From Chromatiales bacterium (GTDB lineage: Bacteria > Pseudomonadota > Gammaproteobacteria > Thiohalomonadales > Thiohalomonadaceae): 32,553 nt of DNA. The notes beneath the pieces are model-generated. The model saw only the letters and a list, made by a program, of their open reading frames with translations. It did no database searches and was not told where the DNA came from. The first letter of the stretch is position 1, and each line of letters begins with the position of its first letter. Both the position numbers and the translations under genes were made by a program. The stretch covers positions 1 to 32,553 of the forward strand of contig QKFD01000114.1 of NCBI GenBank assembly GCA_003251535.1, read 5' to 3'. Shown piece by piece: positions 9,649-18,036 of the stretch.

Positions 9649-11145
9649 TCAATAGGCGGCCGCCATCTGCTCCACCTCGACCCACAGCAGCTTACCCACC
9701 GCTGAGCGCGGCAGCCGCTCCACCGCCACCCAGTGTTGGGGGATCTCGATGCTGGATAGCGCCCCCTGGCAGTAGCGCCGCAACGCCTCGGAGTCCTCCT
9801 GTATCCCGGAAGCCGAGACATAGAGCGCCATCAGCCGCTCCGGCTCGCTGGCCCGGCTAATGACGGCGATATCGGAGATCCCGGGATGCCGCATCAGCAC
9901 CTCCTCAACGCGGGCCGGATAGACGTTCTCCCCCTTGATCTTCACCATGCGTTTCTGCCGATCGACAATCCGCAGATAGCCCGCCTCATCCACCACCCCC
10001 ACATCGCCGGTGTAGAGCCAGCCATCCCGTAGCACCTCGGCGCTCTCCTGCGGGGCGTTCCAATACCCCAGCATCACCTGCGGCCCGCGGATCAACACCT
10101 CCCCCTTACGGCCGGGCTCGGTCACCGGGGCCTCGCTATCAAGCTCTTTGAGCAGCACCTCGGTGTGGGGTAGCGCCACCCCCACGCTGCCCTTGCGCAC
10201 CGCCCAAGGGGGATTACAGTGGGTCACCGGGGAGGCCTCGGTGAGGCCGTAACCCTCCACCACCGGGGCGCCAAAGGCGGCCTCAAAGCGCTCCCTGATC
10301 ACCTCATCCAGACGCCCTGCCCCACATATCGCCATCCGCAACTGGTTGGCGTGGGGCGCCCCGCCGAGGGCCTCCAACATCGGGGGCACCGCCGGCAGCA
10401 CCGTCACCCCCTGGTCGCGGATAAAATCCCGGCAGCTGGCCGGCTCAAAACGCCCGCCGATGGCGATCCGGGAGCGCGCCAACAAGGGGGCGTTCAGGGT
10501 CACCGTCAAACCAAAGGCGTGAAACCACGGCAGCGTAGCGGCCACCACATCCTCGCGGCCGATCCCCACGGCCGTGGCAAACTGCCGGGCGTTGGCCATG
10601 AGGTTGGAGTGGCTCAGCATCGCCGCCTTGAGTGTGCCGGTGGTGCCGCCGGTAAACAGCAGGGCCGCCAGCTGTCCCCCCTGTAAGCGGGCGAGGCCTC
10701 GGTCACCTCCCCGCCGTCCCATTGCCCCCAACTGGCTGCGCAGCCCGCGGCCGTCGGTGGCCACCACCAAGGTCGTGGTAGTGGGCACCACGGGGAGTTC
10801 ATCGCCCGGCATGGCCCAGATCAACAGCTGGGGGCTCACCAGTGCCAACGCACTTCGCACCTGCGCCATCTTCCAACGCGAGTTGAGGGGGACGATCACG
10901 GCGCCCAGCCGCAACACCGCGAAGTAGATCACCAGAAAGAGCGCACTATTCTCCCCGCAGAGGGCCACCCGATCTCCGCTCCCGATCCCGGCCCCGAGCA
11001 AGGTGCCCACCAGGGCATCCACCTCACCATTCAACTCAGCGGCCCGCCGGGCCCCGGCGGGATCTACGGTCACGATGGCGTCGGGCTGCCCAAAGGCCAA
11101 CCGCTCCAATACATCCGGCATCGTATGGGAAACTTGATCGTCCAT
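9649..11145 (-). CDS. AMP-dependent acyl-CoA synthetase/acyl-AMP ligase
   Basis: This is a class I adenylate-forming enzyme of 498 residues that would activate a carboxylic acid as acyl-AMP and usually pass it to CoA or a carrier protein. The phosphate loop FTGGTTGTLKA is at about 164-174. YGLTEASPV is at 299-307. GWLYTGDVG contains D381, and DRQKRMVKIKGENVYP carries the hinge. The C-terminal PRSAVGKLL has the catalytic lysine at 485. The substrate cannot be read from the sequence. The ATG at 11145 is preceded by an AGGAGG-like site eight nt away. It is the last gene of the eight-gene operon, 20 bp after the methyltransferase gene. Confidence 0.92.
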   Translation of the reverse strand: MDDQVSHTMPDVLERLAFGQPDAIVTVDPAGARRAAELNGEVDALVGTLLGAGIGSGDRVALCGENSALFLVIYFAVLRLGAVIVPLNSRWKMAQVRSALALVSPQLLIWAMPGDELPVVPTTTTLVVATDGRGLRSQLGAMGRRGGDRGLARLQGGQLAALLFTGGTTGTLKAAMLSHSNLMANARQFATAVGIGREDVVAATLPWFHAFGLTVTLNAPLLARSRIAIGGRFEPASCRDFIRDQGVTVLPAVPPMLEALGGAPHANQLRMAICGAGRLDEVIRERFEAAFGAPVVEGYGLTEASPVTHCNPPWAVRKGSVGVALPHTEVLLKELDSEAPVTEPGRKGEVLIRGPQVMLGYWNAPQESAEVLRDGWLYTGDVGVVDEAGYLRIVDRQKRMVKIKGENVYPARVEEVLMRHPGISDIAVISRASEPERLMALYVSASGIQEDSEALRRYCQGALSSIEIPQHWVAVERLPRSAVGKLLWVEVEQMAAAY

Positions 11146-11165
11146 GATGAACACCTCCTCCAAGT

Positions 11166-12230
11166 TCAAGCCTTGTGCGCCAAGGCGAACATATTGACGC
11201 CCAGCGCCTCCTCCTCTAACTCCTGCGACTGAAGTGGGATACCGGCCCGCGACATCAACCGGGTCATATCCTCCCGGGAGCGATGAATCACATGCCAATC
11301 CAAGATCCACTCCATAAACAGCCGCGAGGGGTTACCCTTTTTGAAATTACCGATGATCAATACCCCCCCCGGTCGGAGATGGGCGTAGAGATTTGCCATC
11401 AGTTTGACGGCCACCTCATCGTTGAAATAGTCAAACACCCCCGGTGAGAAGAGCACATCGGCCCGCAACGCCTCGACCCGCTCGGCATAGCGCTGACTGA
11501 GCAGTTTGGCGGCACTCACCCGGAGGGCTTTGACATCCACCGTGGTGACCGCCCGCATCCAGCTACTCATGTGGTGCAGCGCAGCAGGTTCATGATCCAG
11601 GCCAATCAGCTCTACGCCCGCGAGGTGTTGCGCCAGGTCACGCAGCTCGGCACCGGGGCCCGATCCGATGCTGACCACCCGCTGCCCTTCGGTGGGCCGC
11701 GTGCAGCGTTCCAAGATCTTCTTCACCAGATAGGAGCGGCGATTCCGCACGGCGTGGGCCGCGGCACAGGTGACAAAATATTGATCGAGCCCACGCCCCA
11801 CCACATCGTCACTGGCCGCCTCCGCCGAGTGGATCCAGTCGATTAGTTGATAGTCACCGGCGTAGCCGTGGGGTTTACGGCGGGCCTGGCCGCAGATCCG
11901 ACTGCGGTTGACCCACTGCTCTGTCAAGCGGTGAAAAAGCGGTTTGCCCACCAGCTCCGTCTCACTTCCTTTGGCGACAGAGAGTGCATTCAGCGCCTCC
12001 AGTAGCCGCAGCAGGCTGGCGGTCACAATGGCCTCGCCCTCGGCGGCAAAGGCACTCTCTTGCAACCGCTCCGCGATACCAATGGCCTGCTCAAAGGTGG
12101 ACAAGGCAGGTAGCCACTCCAGCCCCGGCACCTCGACAACACCAGGGGCGGAGCCGACACCCAATGAGGCATCGGCAATTCGGCCCATGCCGAAACGGGC
12201 CGTGTCGCTCTGCCAGTACGATACGTTCAT
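11166..12230 (-). CDS. SAM-dependent methyltransferase, PhcB-like (extracellular-factor type)
   Basis: The 354-residue protein has a class I SAM-binding core: motif I VVSIGSGPGAELRDL (185-199), acidic motif IGLDHEP (209-215) and LRPGGVLIIGNF. The N-terminal 180 residues include KPHGYAGDYQLIDWIH and AAAHAVRNRRSYL. These are features I associate with the PhcB-type family, named for synthesis of 3-hydroxy fatty acid methyl ester signals in Ralstonia. That link is family-level; activity on a fatty acid is an inference. Starts are ambiguous. The ATG at 12230 is preferred; the in-frame ATG at 12242 directly abuts the GGGAGG site. The next gene in the operon is the acyl ligase, which could supply or use the same acid. 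Confidence 0.82.
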   Translation of the reverse strand: MNVSYWQSDTARFGMGRIADASLGVGSAPGVVEVPGLEWLPALSTFEQAIGIAERLQESAFAAEGEAIVTASLLRLLEALNALSVAKGSETELVGKPLFHRLTEQWVNRSRICGQARRKPHGYAGDYQLIDWIHSAEAASDDVVGRGLDQYFVTCAAAHAVRNRRSYLVKKILERCTRPTEGQRVVSIGSGPGAELRDLAQHLAGVELIGLDHEPAALHHMSSWMRAVTTVDVKALRVSAAKLLSQRYAERVEALRADVLFSPGVFDYFNDEVAVKLMANLYAHLRPGGVLIIGNFKKGNPSRLFMEWILDWHVIHRSREDMTRLMSRAGIPLQSQELEEEALGVNMFALAHKA

Positions 12231-12262
12231 ATGCGCTTCCATGCCTCCCAAAAAAAACGGCA

Positions 12263-13519
12263 TCAAAAGACGTATTCGATTTCGGTAAAGTAACGATCCT
12301 GATCGCCATACTGTCCAAATTGACCGGCCCGATCGCCATAGAAAGCGATATAGCCCAGCGTCCACTTCCAATCGGCATGGGGCTGGAAAGTGCCGGCCCA
12401 CTTCGCCATACCGCTCTCCACAACATCGTCTTTATGCATGAGCAGCAGACTCAACTTGCGCCGCTCATCGAGGGTCTGCCACTGCACAAACAGTGAGGCG
12501 TCCTGTTGGGTTTGAGCACTCTGAATATCGATAGAATTCAGCAACCGTTTGATGCCGTACTGGGCGTTGACCGTCCAGTGCTTCTCGACATAATCCACCC
12601 CCAATAGCGCCGCCCAGGTGTCGCTGGTGGGCGCGGGATCACGCTCTGGATGGGTGCCTTGATAGGGCTCCTTCCAGTAGTAGGCGAGGTCGCCCCGCAG
12701 CACGATATTGGCGACCGGCACCGACCACGAGGCCCCCACCAGGCGCCGTGGGTGATAAGTCAACTCAGCGCGGCCCTCCGCGGCCTCCACTGCCAAAAAT
12801 GGGTCGGGGTTATAGCCTGAGTAGAGGTAGCCCGCCCAATCGAAACCCGCCTCACTGCTGCCGCTCACCCGTAGCCCATAGGCGGGGTTGAATAGGTCAA
12901 CATCGGGGTCCTCTTGGGTGGGGCCGGTCAGCCCCTGCAACGCCCCTGGGCTCAACCCAAAATCGGCCCCTACAGGGGCCAACAGGGTGTGTCTGAACTG
13001 CGGAATCAAGAGAAATTGGGTCTCCACGCTCTCCCCTTGATGGGCGGCATTGATCATCCAGAGGGGGCGGCGGGCGTCCTCAAATCTCGCCACATAGCTC
13101 AAAATAAAATCGCGCATCTCCACCGGGTTGATGACATCGAGGACCCGAAAGTAGTCTCCCTGTCCCCAGGTCACCTGTTGCTTCCCCAGTCGCAACAACC
13201 AATCACCGTGCCCGGTATCCCAATACAGCTCCCTCAGCTCCCCCCCCGACCCCAACGCCTGGCGCGTGGTCGCCGAATAGTCATCCCGCCGGAGGTCATA
13301 CACACCGTCATAAAATCCACCGAGGATCATGGTGAGACGGTTGCCGGGAGCGGGGACCCACTTGGCCTCTAGCCGCCCGGCCAGGCGCGCCATGGCCAGC
13401 TCGCCATCCCCGCTTCTGATCGCCGTTGTCTGCCAAAAATCACCGGTGAGATCGATGCCCTGGGCCCAGCCCAAGGGGCTGGTACCCAGTAACCAAAGAG
13501 AGAGCGGCAACCACCTCAA
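12263..13519 (-). CDS. DUF1302-like outer-membrane protein
   Basis: The 418-residue exported protein has a signal peptide ending about GTSPLGWAQG. The rest is rich in alternating aromatic/polar strands with a C-terminal Phe (EIEYVF), as in outer-membrane beta-barrels. LLRLGKQQVTWGQGDYFRVLDVINPVEMRDF is the part that recalls DUF1302-type proteins, which are often encoded with RND transporters and LolA-like or DUF1329 proteins. It starts with TTG at 13519, overlapping the TGA of the upstream LolA-like gene by four bases (TTGA). This is strong evidence of translational coupling. It may be the outer-membrane step of export by the MMPL protein of the same operon; this is inferred. Confidence 0.78.
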   Translation of the reverse strand: MRWLPLSLWLLGTSPLGWAQGIDLTGDFWQTTAIRSGDGELAMARLAGRLEAKWVPAPGNRLTMILGGFYDGVYDLRRDDYSATTRQALGSGGELRELYWDTGHGDWLLRLGKQQVTWGQGDYFRVLDVINPVEMRDFILSYVARFEDARRPLWMINAAHQGESVETQFLLIPQFRHTLLAPVGADFGLSPGALQGLTGPTQEDPDVDLFNPAYGLRVSGSSEAGFDWAGYLYSGYNPDPFLAVEAAEGRAELTYHPRRLVGASWSVPVANIVLRGDLAYYWKEPYQGTHPERDPAPTSDTWAALLGVDYVEKHWTVNAQYGIKRLLNSIDIQSAQTQQDASLFVQWQTLDERRKLSLLLMHKDDVVESGMAKWAGTFQPHADWKWTLGYIAFYGDRAGQFGQYGDQDRYFTEIEYVF

Positions 13520-14307
13520 AACAACCCCCGCGTCAGGGCCGACTTATCAAACACACCCTCGTCAATCCCGCTATCAAAGTGCAGGTCGTTGATGGTCATG
13601 AAGGTCTTGCTACCACTCTGCACGTTGTCTATGCGCGATTCGATGGCGGTCCAAAAGCCATCTATCTGCTCGGCCTTCAGCACGTGCAGCTCCTTCTTCA
13701 AGCGCCCGTCGCGGTCGAAGAAGTGCTCCTGCAAGATGAGCCAACGCTCCTGGTCCACCCACAGCTCCAGCCGGGTGTAGCCGGTTCTCTCGGTGGTGCG
13801 GGTACCCGCCGCGGTCGCCGCGAGGTGGTAGGTCTTGCGATCCCCCAGGGTCTCCTCACCCAAGACCTCATAGGTGTAGTCATTGACCCGGATGCGCTCC
13901 AGGTCGGCATAGGAGTAGTCCGTGCCCATGAAGGGGCCTTCCCGATCCCTCGCCGCCACCCGTTTCACCTTGCGCAGGGCCGGTAGATAGAGCCAGATAT
14001 CATCCTCCCGCTCGCCGGTCTCCTCGTATGAGTAGAGCAGCAGCCCGGTACCGGCGATATCGGTGGGCTGGTCGAAATACATCAAGGTCTTGCGATCCGT
14101 CCCCTCATCTTTTTCCCGAAAGCGCATCACCATCTTGCGCTCAAAGCCATCGGTGGCCAGGGTCCGCAGCTGTATGGTGGAGCTGCGGTCATCGCCATCG
14201 GGGCGATCACGCACCGCGCTCATAATCTCTTTGCCCGTCGGGGCCGCCAGCGCCCCGCCGGGGGTGAGCAGACACAACAAGACGGCAACCATCGCACGCT
14301 TAAACAT
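13516..14307 (-). CDS. LolA-like outer membrane lipoprotein-sorting protein
   Basis: A 263-residue periplasmic protein with signal peptide MFKRAMVAVLLCLLTPGGALA. The mature part matches the LolA_like family often encoded next to MMPL transporters. Recognisable parts are RKTLMYFDQPTDIAGTGLLLY, DDIWLYLPALRKVKRVAARDREGPFMGTDYSY and DRKTYHLAATA, followed by LELWVDQERWLILQEHFFDRDGRLKK. Proteins of this fold bind hydrophobic ligands in a half-barrel and could ferry a lipid across the periplasm. The cargo is unknown. It starts 14 bp after the stop of the preceding gene and overlaps the DUF1302-like gene by four bases. Confidence 0.85.
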   Translation of the reverse strand: MFKRAMVAVLLCLLTPGGALAAPTGKEIMSAVRDRPDGDDRSSTIQLRTLATDGFERKMVMRFREKDEGTDRKTLMYFDQPTDIAGTGLLLYSYEETGEREDDIWLYLPALRKVKRVAARDREGPFMGTDYSYADLERIRVNDYTYEVLGEETLGDRKTYHLAATAAGTRTTERTGYTRLELWVDQERWLILQEHFFDRDGRLKKELHVLKAEQIDGFWTAIESRIDNVQSGSKTFMTINDLHFDSGIDEGVFDKSALTRGLF

Positions 14308-14321
14308 AGAGACAGGGCTCC

Positions 14322-15467
14322 CTAAGAGTTGTGGGTATCATCCGCCGCCCGACAGTCAACCAGTGCCACCGCATCGGGATTCCAGACGGTTTGACGTTGC
14401 GCCATCTCGTCCGACCAGTGCTTGCGCACAATGGCATCCAGCTGCTCCAACTTGTCGGGGCCTTGCTGGAGCCAGATCGAGACATAGACGGCATCAAAGC
14501 TCGGGCTCACCAGTTGATAGAGGTCGCTGCTGATGGTGCTCTCATAGAGCAGCAGCATCTGTGACACCGCATTGGCCGAACTCGGCCACGCCTCGGGCGT
14601 CGCCTCCTCGGCATGGAGGGCGGAGTGGAGGGCACCGACCATGCCGGCCAATGAGTAGGAGCCCGTGGTCACCCCCGCCGCGGCCAGCTCCCGCTCCAAC
14701 GCCTGGACATCGGCTAGCCGTTTGGGATCACGAAATGCGCCGGCATGGTCAGTGAGTTTGAGGCGGATGAGGGGGCCATAGCGCTCCGCGCCGGTGCTGT
14801 AGGTGCAGGCGTAATCAGACCCTAAGAGCGTTTGCGCACGGTGGGCGATCTGTTGGGAGAGGGCCTCCGTCGGCGGGATCGCCGCATGGAGCGACAACCA
14901 GTAGAAGGCCTCTTTACCCGCCCCATCCACCAGCCGCCCCACCACCGCCGGATTGGTCTGGGCCACCATCTGGGCACGGGCTATCTCTTGCAGGTTGTTG
15001 CGATAGCGCGGCTCCACCGCCCGGCGATACTCCAGTGCGCTCCCTTTGGAGACGACCACCGCCTCTGTGGCCAAGCCATGGATCTGCGTAAATGGCCGCA
15101 AGCGGGCGGCGAGGCCCTCCAGATATTGGCGGCTGTCACTGTCGGTGACGCTCCCCAGCAGCGCCCTCACGTGGCTATCGCTGCCGGCCGGCCAGTTCTC
15201 CGCTGCATCGCGTTTCAGCTCTCCCCAGCGCTGCTCGGCCTGGGGGGGGATCCCTTTGAGGGCGGCGAGCTGCTGCACCTCGTTGGGTTGGGTGGCACTC
15301 AGTTGGCCTATCTGGGAGAGGTCCGCAATGGCCGAGAAGCCACTGGGGGTGAACACCCCATCCTTGGGGGCCAAGGTCAATAGGATCGTCTCCTCGGCCA
15401 TACAGCTGGGCGAGTTGAGCGCCCCGGCGAGAGAGAGTGCGACCAGCGTCCATGCGGGAAAATCCAT
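14322..15467 (-). CDS. Secreted protein resembling the two RND periplasmic domains without membrane segments
   Basis: The 381-residue product has an N-terminal signal (LVALSLAGALNSPSCMA) and no further membrane segment. By eye it aligns with both periplasmic loops of the MMPL protein encoded just upstream. Residues about 110-200 (YLEGLAARLRPFTQIHGLATEAVVV, then EIARAQMVAQTNPAVVGRLVDGAGKEAF) match transporter loop 1 at about 155-245. Residues about 230-335 (LIRLKL, LADVQALEREL, TGSYSLAGMVGALHSALH, AVSQMLLLYE, SSDLYQLV) match loop 2 at about 519-627. It begins three bases after the transporter stop, with AGGAGGG six nt before the ATG. I infer a periplasmic partner or decoy porter domain; the family has no name I recognise. 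Confidence 0.8.
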   Translation of the reverse strand: MDFPAWTLVALSLAGALNSPSCMAEETILLTLAPKDGVFTPSGFSAIADLSQIGQLSATQPNEVQQLAALKGIPPQAEQRWGELKRDAAENWPAGSDSHVRALLGSVTDSDSRQYLEGLAARLRPFTQIHGLATEAVVVSKGSALEYRRAVEPRYRNNLQEIARAQMVAQTNPAVVGRLVDGAGKEAFYWLSLHAAIPPTEALSQQIAHRAQTLLGSDYACTYSTGAERYGPLIRLKLTDHAGAFRDPKRLADVQALERELAAAGVTTGSYSLAGMVGALHSALHAEEATPEAWPSSANAVSQMLLLYESTISSDLYQLVSPSFDAVYVSIWLQQGPDKLEQLDAIVRKHWSDEMAQRQTVWNPDAVALVDCRAADDTHNS

Positions 15468-15469
15468 TT

Positions 15470-18004
15470 TTATCCCTCCTGCTCGATGGCGACAGCCGGC
15501 GCTCGCACCACCGGCTCACGTGCGGTGAGCAGGGAGAGCAGCGCGGGCAGTAGGAGTAAGGTCACCACGGCGCTGAAGATCATCGTGGCGGCGATCAGCA
15601 CCCCCAGGTGAACCAGCGCGGCGTAGTCCGAGAGCGTCAACACCAGGAAGCCGGCGGCGAGCGCGATACTGTTGAGGATGATGGGGCGCCCCACCCCCTC
15701 AAAGGCCGCCACCAGCGCCGTCTCATGGTGGCCGCTCTGGGCCATCTCATGGCGGTAGCGACTAATGAAGTGGATGGCGTAGTCGATGCCGACCCCCACG
15801 GCGATACTGGCGACGATGGCGGTGCCGATATCCAGCGAGACCTGCAAGAAGCCCATCGCGGCGAAGTTGAACACCATGGTGAGCAGGAGCGGGATGACCG
15901 ACAGGATGCCCAGCGCCAGGGACCTGAACATAGCGATCATCAACAGCACCACCAGCACCATGGAGAGGATGAGGCTCTGCACCTGGCCGTAGACGATCTC
16001 TTGGGTCGTGGCGACGAGGATATCGCCGTAACCTGCGACACTGATCCGCACATCCTTGGGCATCACCGCGTGGGCGTGTTGGACCGCCTTATCCACAATC
16101 TCCTTCACCAACGAGGATTGGTCGGTCTTGATGGCAAAGGCGATCCGGGCGGTCTGGTAGCGATGGTCAACGACATCAAACAGATCGCGCCCGCGGCTGT
16201 TCTCATACAGCAAGAAGTACTGCGCCAAGATGTTCTCGGTGGGTTGCGGCAGGGCGTAGTAGGCGGGGTCGCCACCATGCAGCATCTGATTCAAGCGGCG
16301 CACAAACTCGGCCACGGAGTAGGAGTATCCCACCTGCGGGTCGGCCCGCAGCGAGCGCTCCACTTGATCCACCGCACTCACCAGATCCATCCGCTTGAAG
16401 GCGTCAGGGCGATCGGCGGAGAAGACCAGGTTCACCAGGGTGGTACCACCAAAGTGCTCGTTGAACACCTTGTCATCCACCCGGATGCGCGCCTCGGGTT
16501 TGAAGTAGCCAATCACCCGGTTGTCCACCCGCAGATCCATGATGCCGATGAACGAGACTACCAGTACCGCCAGCGCCACCCCAATCACCGCAAAGCGGTT
16601 GGCGTGGAGGGTGTTGGCGATCCCCCGCAGCGCCTGGCTACGGGGCGCACTGGGCGCCGGTTGGGCCGCAGCGTCGGCCTTTGCCTTGGCGCCGGCGGCG
16701 AGGGCCGGCAGCAGGAGCATGGTCAACAGCCAGGCGTAGATGACCCCCAGGCCGACAAAGACCCCGAAGTACTTCACGAAGATCACATTCGTGTAGGCCA
16801 GCGAGGCGAAGCCCACCGCCGTGGTGATGCTGGTCATGAGCATCGGCGCCCACAGCTCGGCCAACGCCGCCTTGGCCGCCTCGGCGGCACCACTGCCCGC
16901 CTGCCGCTGTTTATTGAACTCGCTCAAGAAGTGGATGGAGTCCGCCACCCCAATGGAGATCAAGAACACCGGCAACATGGTGGTGACGATGTTCTGCTCC
17001 ACCCCCAGCAGCGCCATGCTACCCATGGTCCAGATGACGCTCAGGATGGCGATGAGCAGCGGCTGGATGGTCGCCTTGAAGGAGCGGAAGCTGAGGAAGA
17101 GCGTCACCAGCACCACCAGGATCACCCCCGGAAAGAGGGTATCGTTGTCGTGCTTCATGCTGGAGGCGGTCTGCGTGGCGATCATGGGGGGACCGCTCAG
17201 ATGGAGCCCAACATCCAGTTTGACCGTAGAGAGCAGATCCGAGATGGCGTTGTAGGTGCGGATCATGTTAGGCGAGTCATCTTCGCTGATCGCCAACTCC
17301 ACCTGGATGGAGGTCGCCTTGCCATCGGGTGATATCAGGCCGTTTATATAGAGCGGGTTGGCGAGGGTCTCCGCCTGGATGGCGGCAATCCCGTCGCTAC
17401 TGGTCGGCACTGTCCGCATCAGGGTGTGGACATCGAGCACATCCCCCTCGGCGGTGATGTTCTCGATGGTCGCCAGGCTACGCACCCGCCGCACCGGGGC
17501 CGCACGCATGGTCAGGTCGGCGAGAAACTGCTCGCCCTTGCTATCCAGCGCACCGGCGGCGTTCAGATCCTGCTTGAGCTGTTGCAGGGCATCGATATCC
17601 TCGCGCCCCAGGCCACCGGCGACGATCTTGTCGATCTCGGTTCGGAGGGTGCTATCCCCGCCCAGGGACTCCAGCCGTGTCACATCGTCCGCGCCGGTCA
17701 GCGATAGTTGATAGAGCTGGGTGCTCAGGTTCGCCACCAACTGGAGGATCGGCTTATCAAACACCGTGCCGGAGTGGGCCACCAGGGCGATGTAGGCCTG
17801 CTCCCCGGTGTTGGTAAAGGTCTGCTTGACCTGCTGCTCGGCCACCCGGCTCGGGTGGCTCTTGGAGAGGAAATAGGGGGTGGCGTTGATGCGCAGTTGG
17901 CTGGCCGACATGGCAAAGGCCACGGTGGCCAATAGCACAATGGCGTAGACCAGCCAACGGCGCTGGGTGACCCACGCGGCGTACCGCGTCAAGAAGGTGT
18001 TCAT
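15470..18004 (-). CDS. MMPL/RND-superfamily exporter
   Basis: The 844-residue inner-membrane protein has the RND layout. There is one membrane segment near 17-36, a periplasmic loop to about 288, and five segments to about 437. A second half has a segment near 470-490, a loop from 495 to about 680, and five more segments. The charged intramembrane motifs GVADSIHFLSEF (D355) and GVGIDYAIHFISRY are present, as expected for a proton-driven MMPL exporter. This subgroup usually moves lipids or hydrophobic acids. Downstream LolA-like and DUF1302-like genes would complete a trans-envelope path. It is related to, but not identifiable as, hopanoid transporter HpnN, despite the hpn genes 7 kb away. Confidence 0.9.
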   Translation of the reverse strand: MNTFLTRYAAWVTQRRWLVYAIVLLATVAFAMSASQLRINATPYFLSKSHPSRVAEQQVKQTFTNTGEQAYIALVAHSGTVFDKPILQLVANLSTQLYQLSLTGADDVTRLESLGGDSTLRTEIDKIVAGGLGREDIDALQQLKQDLNAAGALDSKGEQFLADLTMRAAPVRRVRSLATIENITAEGDVLDVHTLMRTVPTSSDGIAAIQAETLANPLYINGLISPDGKATSIQVELAISEDDSPNMIRTYNAISDLLSTVKLDVGLHLSGPPMIATQTASSMKHDNDTLFPGVILVVLVTLFLSFRSFKATIQPLLIAILSVIWTMGSMALLGVEQNIVTTMLPVFLISIGVADSIHFLSEFNKQRQAGSGAAEAAKAALAELWAPMLMTSITTAVGFASLAYTNVIFVKYFGVFVGLGVIYAWLLTMLLLPALAAGAKAKADAAAQPAPSAPRSQALRGIANTLHANRFAVIGVALAVLVVSFIGIMDLRVDNRVIGYFKPEARIRVDDKVFNEHFGGTTLVNLVFSADRPDAFKRMDLVSAVDQVERSLRADPQVGYSYSVAEFVRRLNQMLHGGDPAYYALPQPTENILAQYFLLYENSRGRDLFDVVDHRYQTARIAFAIKTDQSSLVKEIVDKAVQHAHAVMPKDVRISVAGYGDILVATTQEIVYGQVQSLILSMVLVVLLMIAMFRSLALGILSVIPLLLTMVFNFAAMGFLQVSLDIGTAIVASIAVGVGIDYAIHFISRYRHEMAQSGHHETALVAAFEGVGRPIILNSIALAAGFLVLTLSDYAALVHLGVLIAATMIFSAVVTLLLLPALLSLLTAREPVVRAPAVAIEQEG

Positions 18005-18036
18005 GTTCGCTACTCCTTGCGTTTTAGAACGGTGCG

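Noticed and set aside
15608-17332. 574-codon plus-strand open frame opposite the MMPL exporter gene
   Set aside because: It is the antisense shadow of a high-GC gene; composition is His/Asp/Gly/Gln-rich without domains, and the minus-strand frame has clear RND motifs.
15470-18004. MMPL exporter as hopanoid transporter HpnN
   Set aside because: The hpn genes are near, but the exporter is in a separate operon on the other strand with LolA-like, DUF1302-like and acyl-modifying genes; nothing specific to HpnN was recognised.
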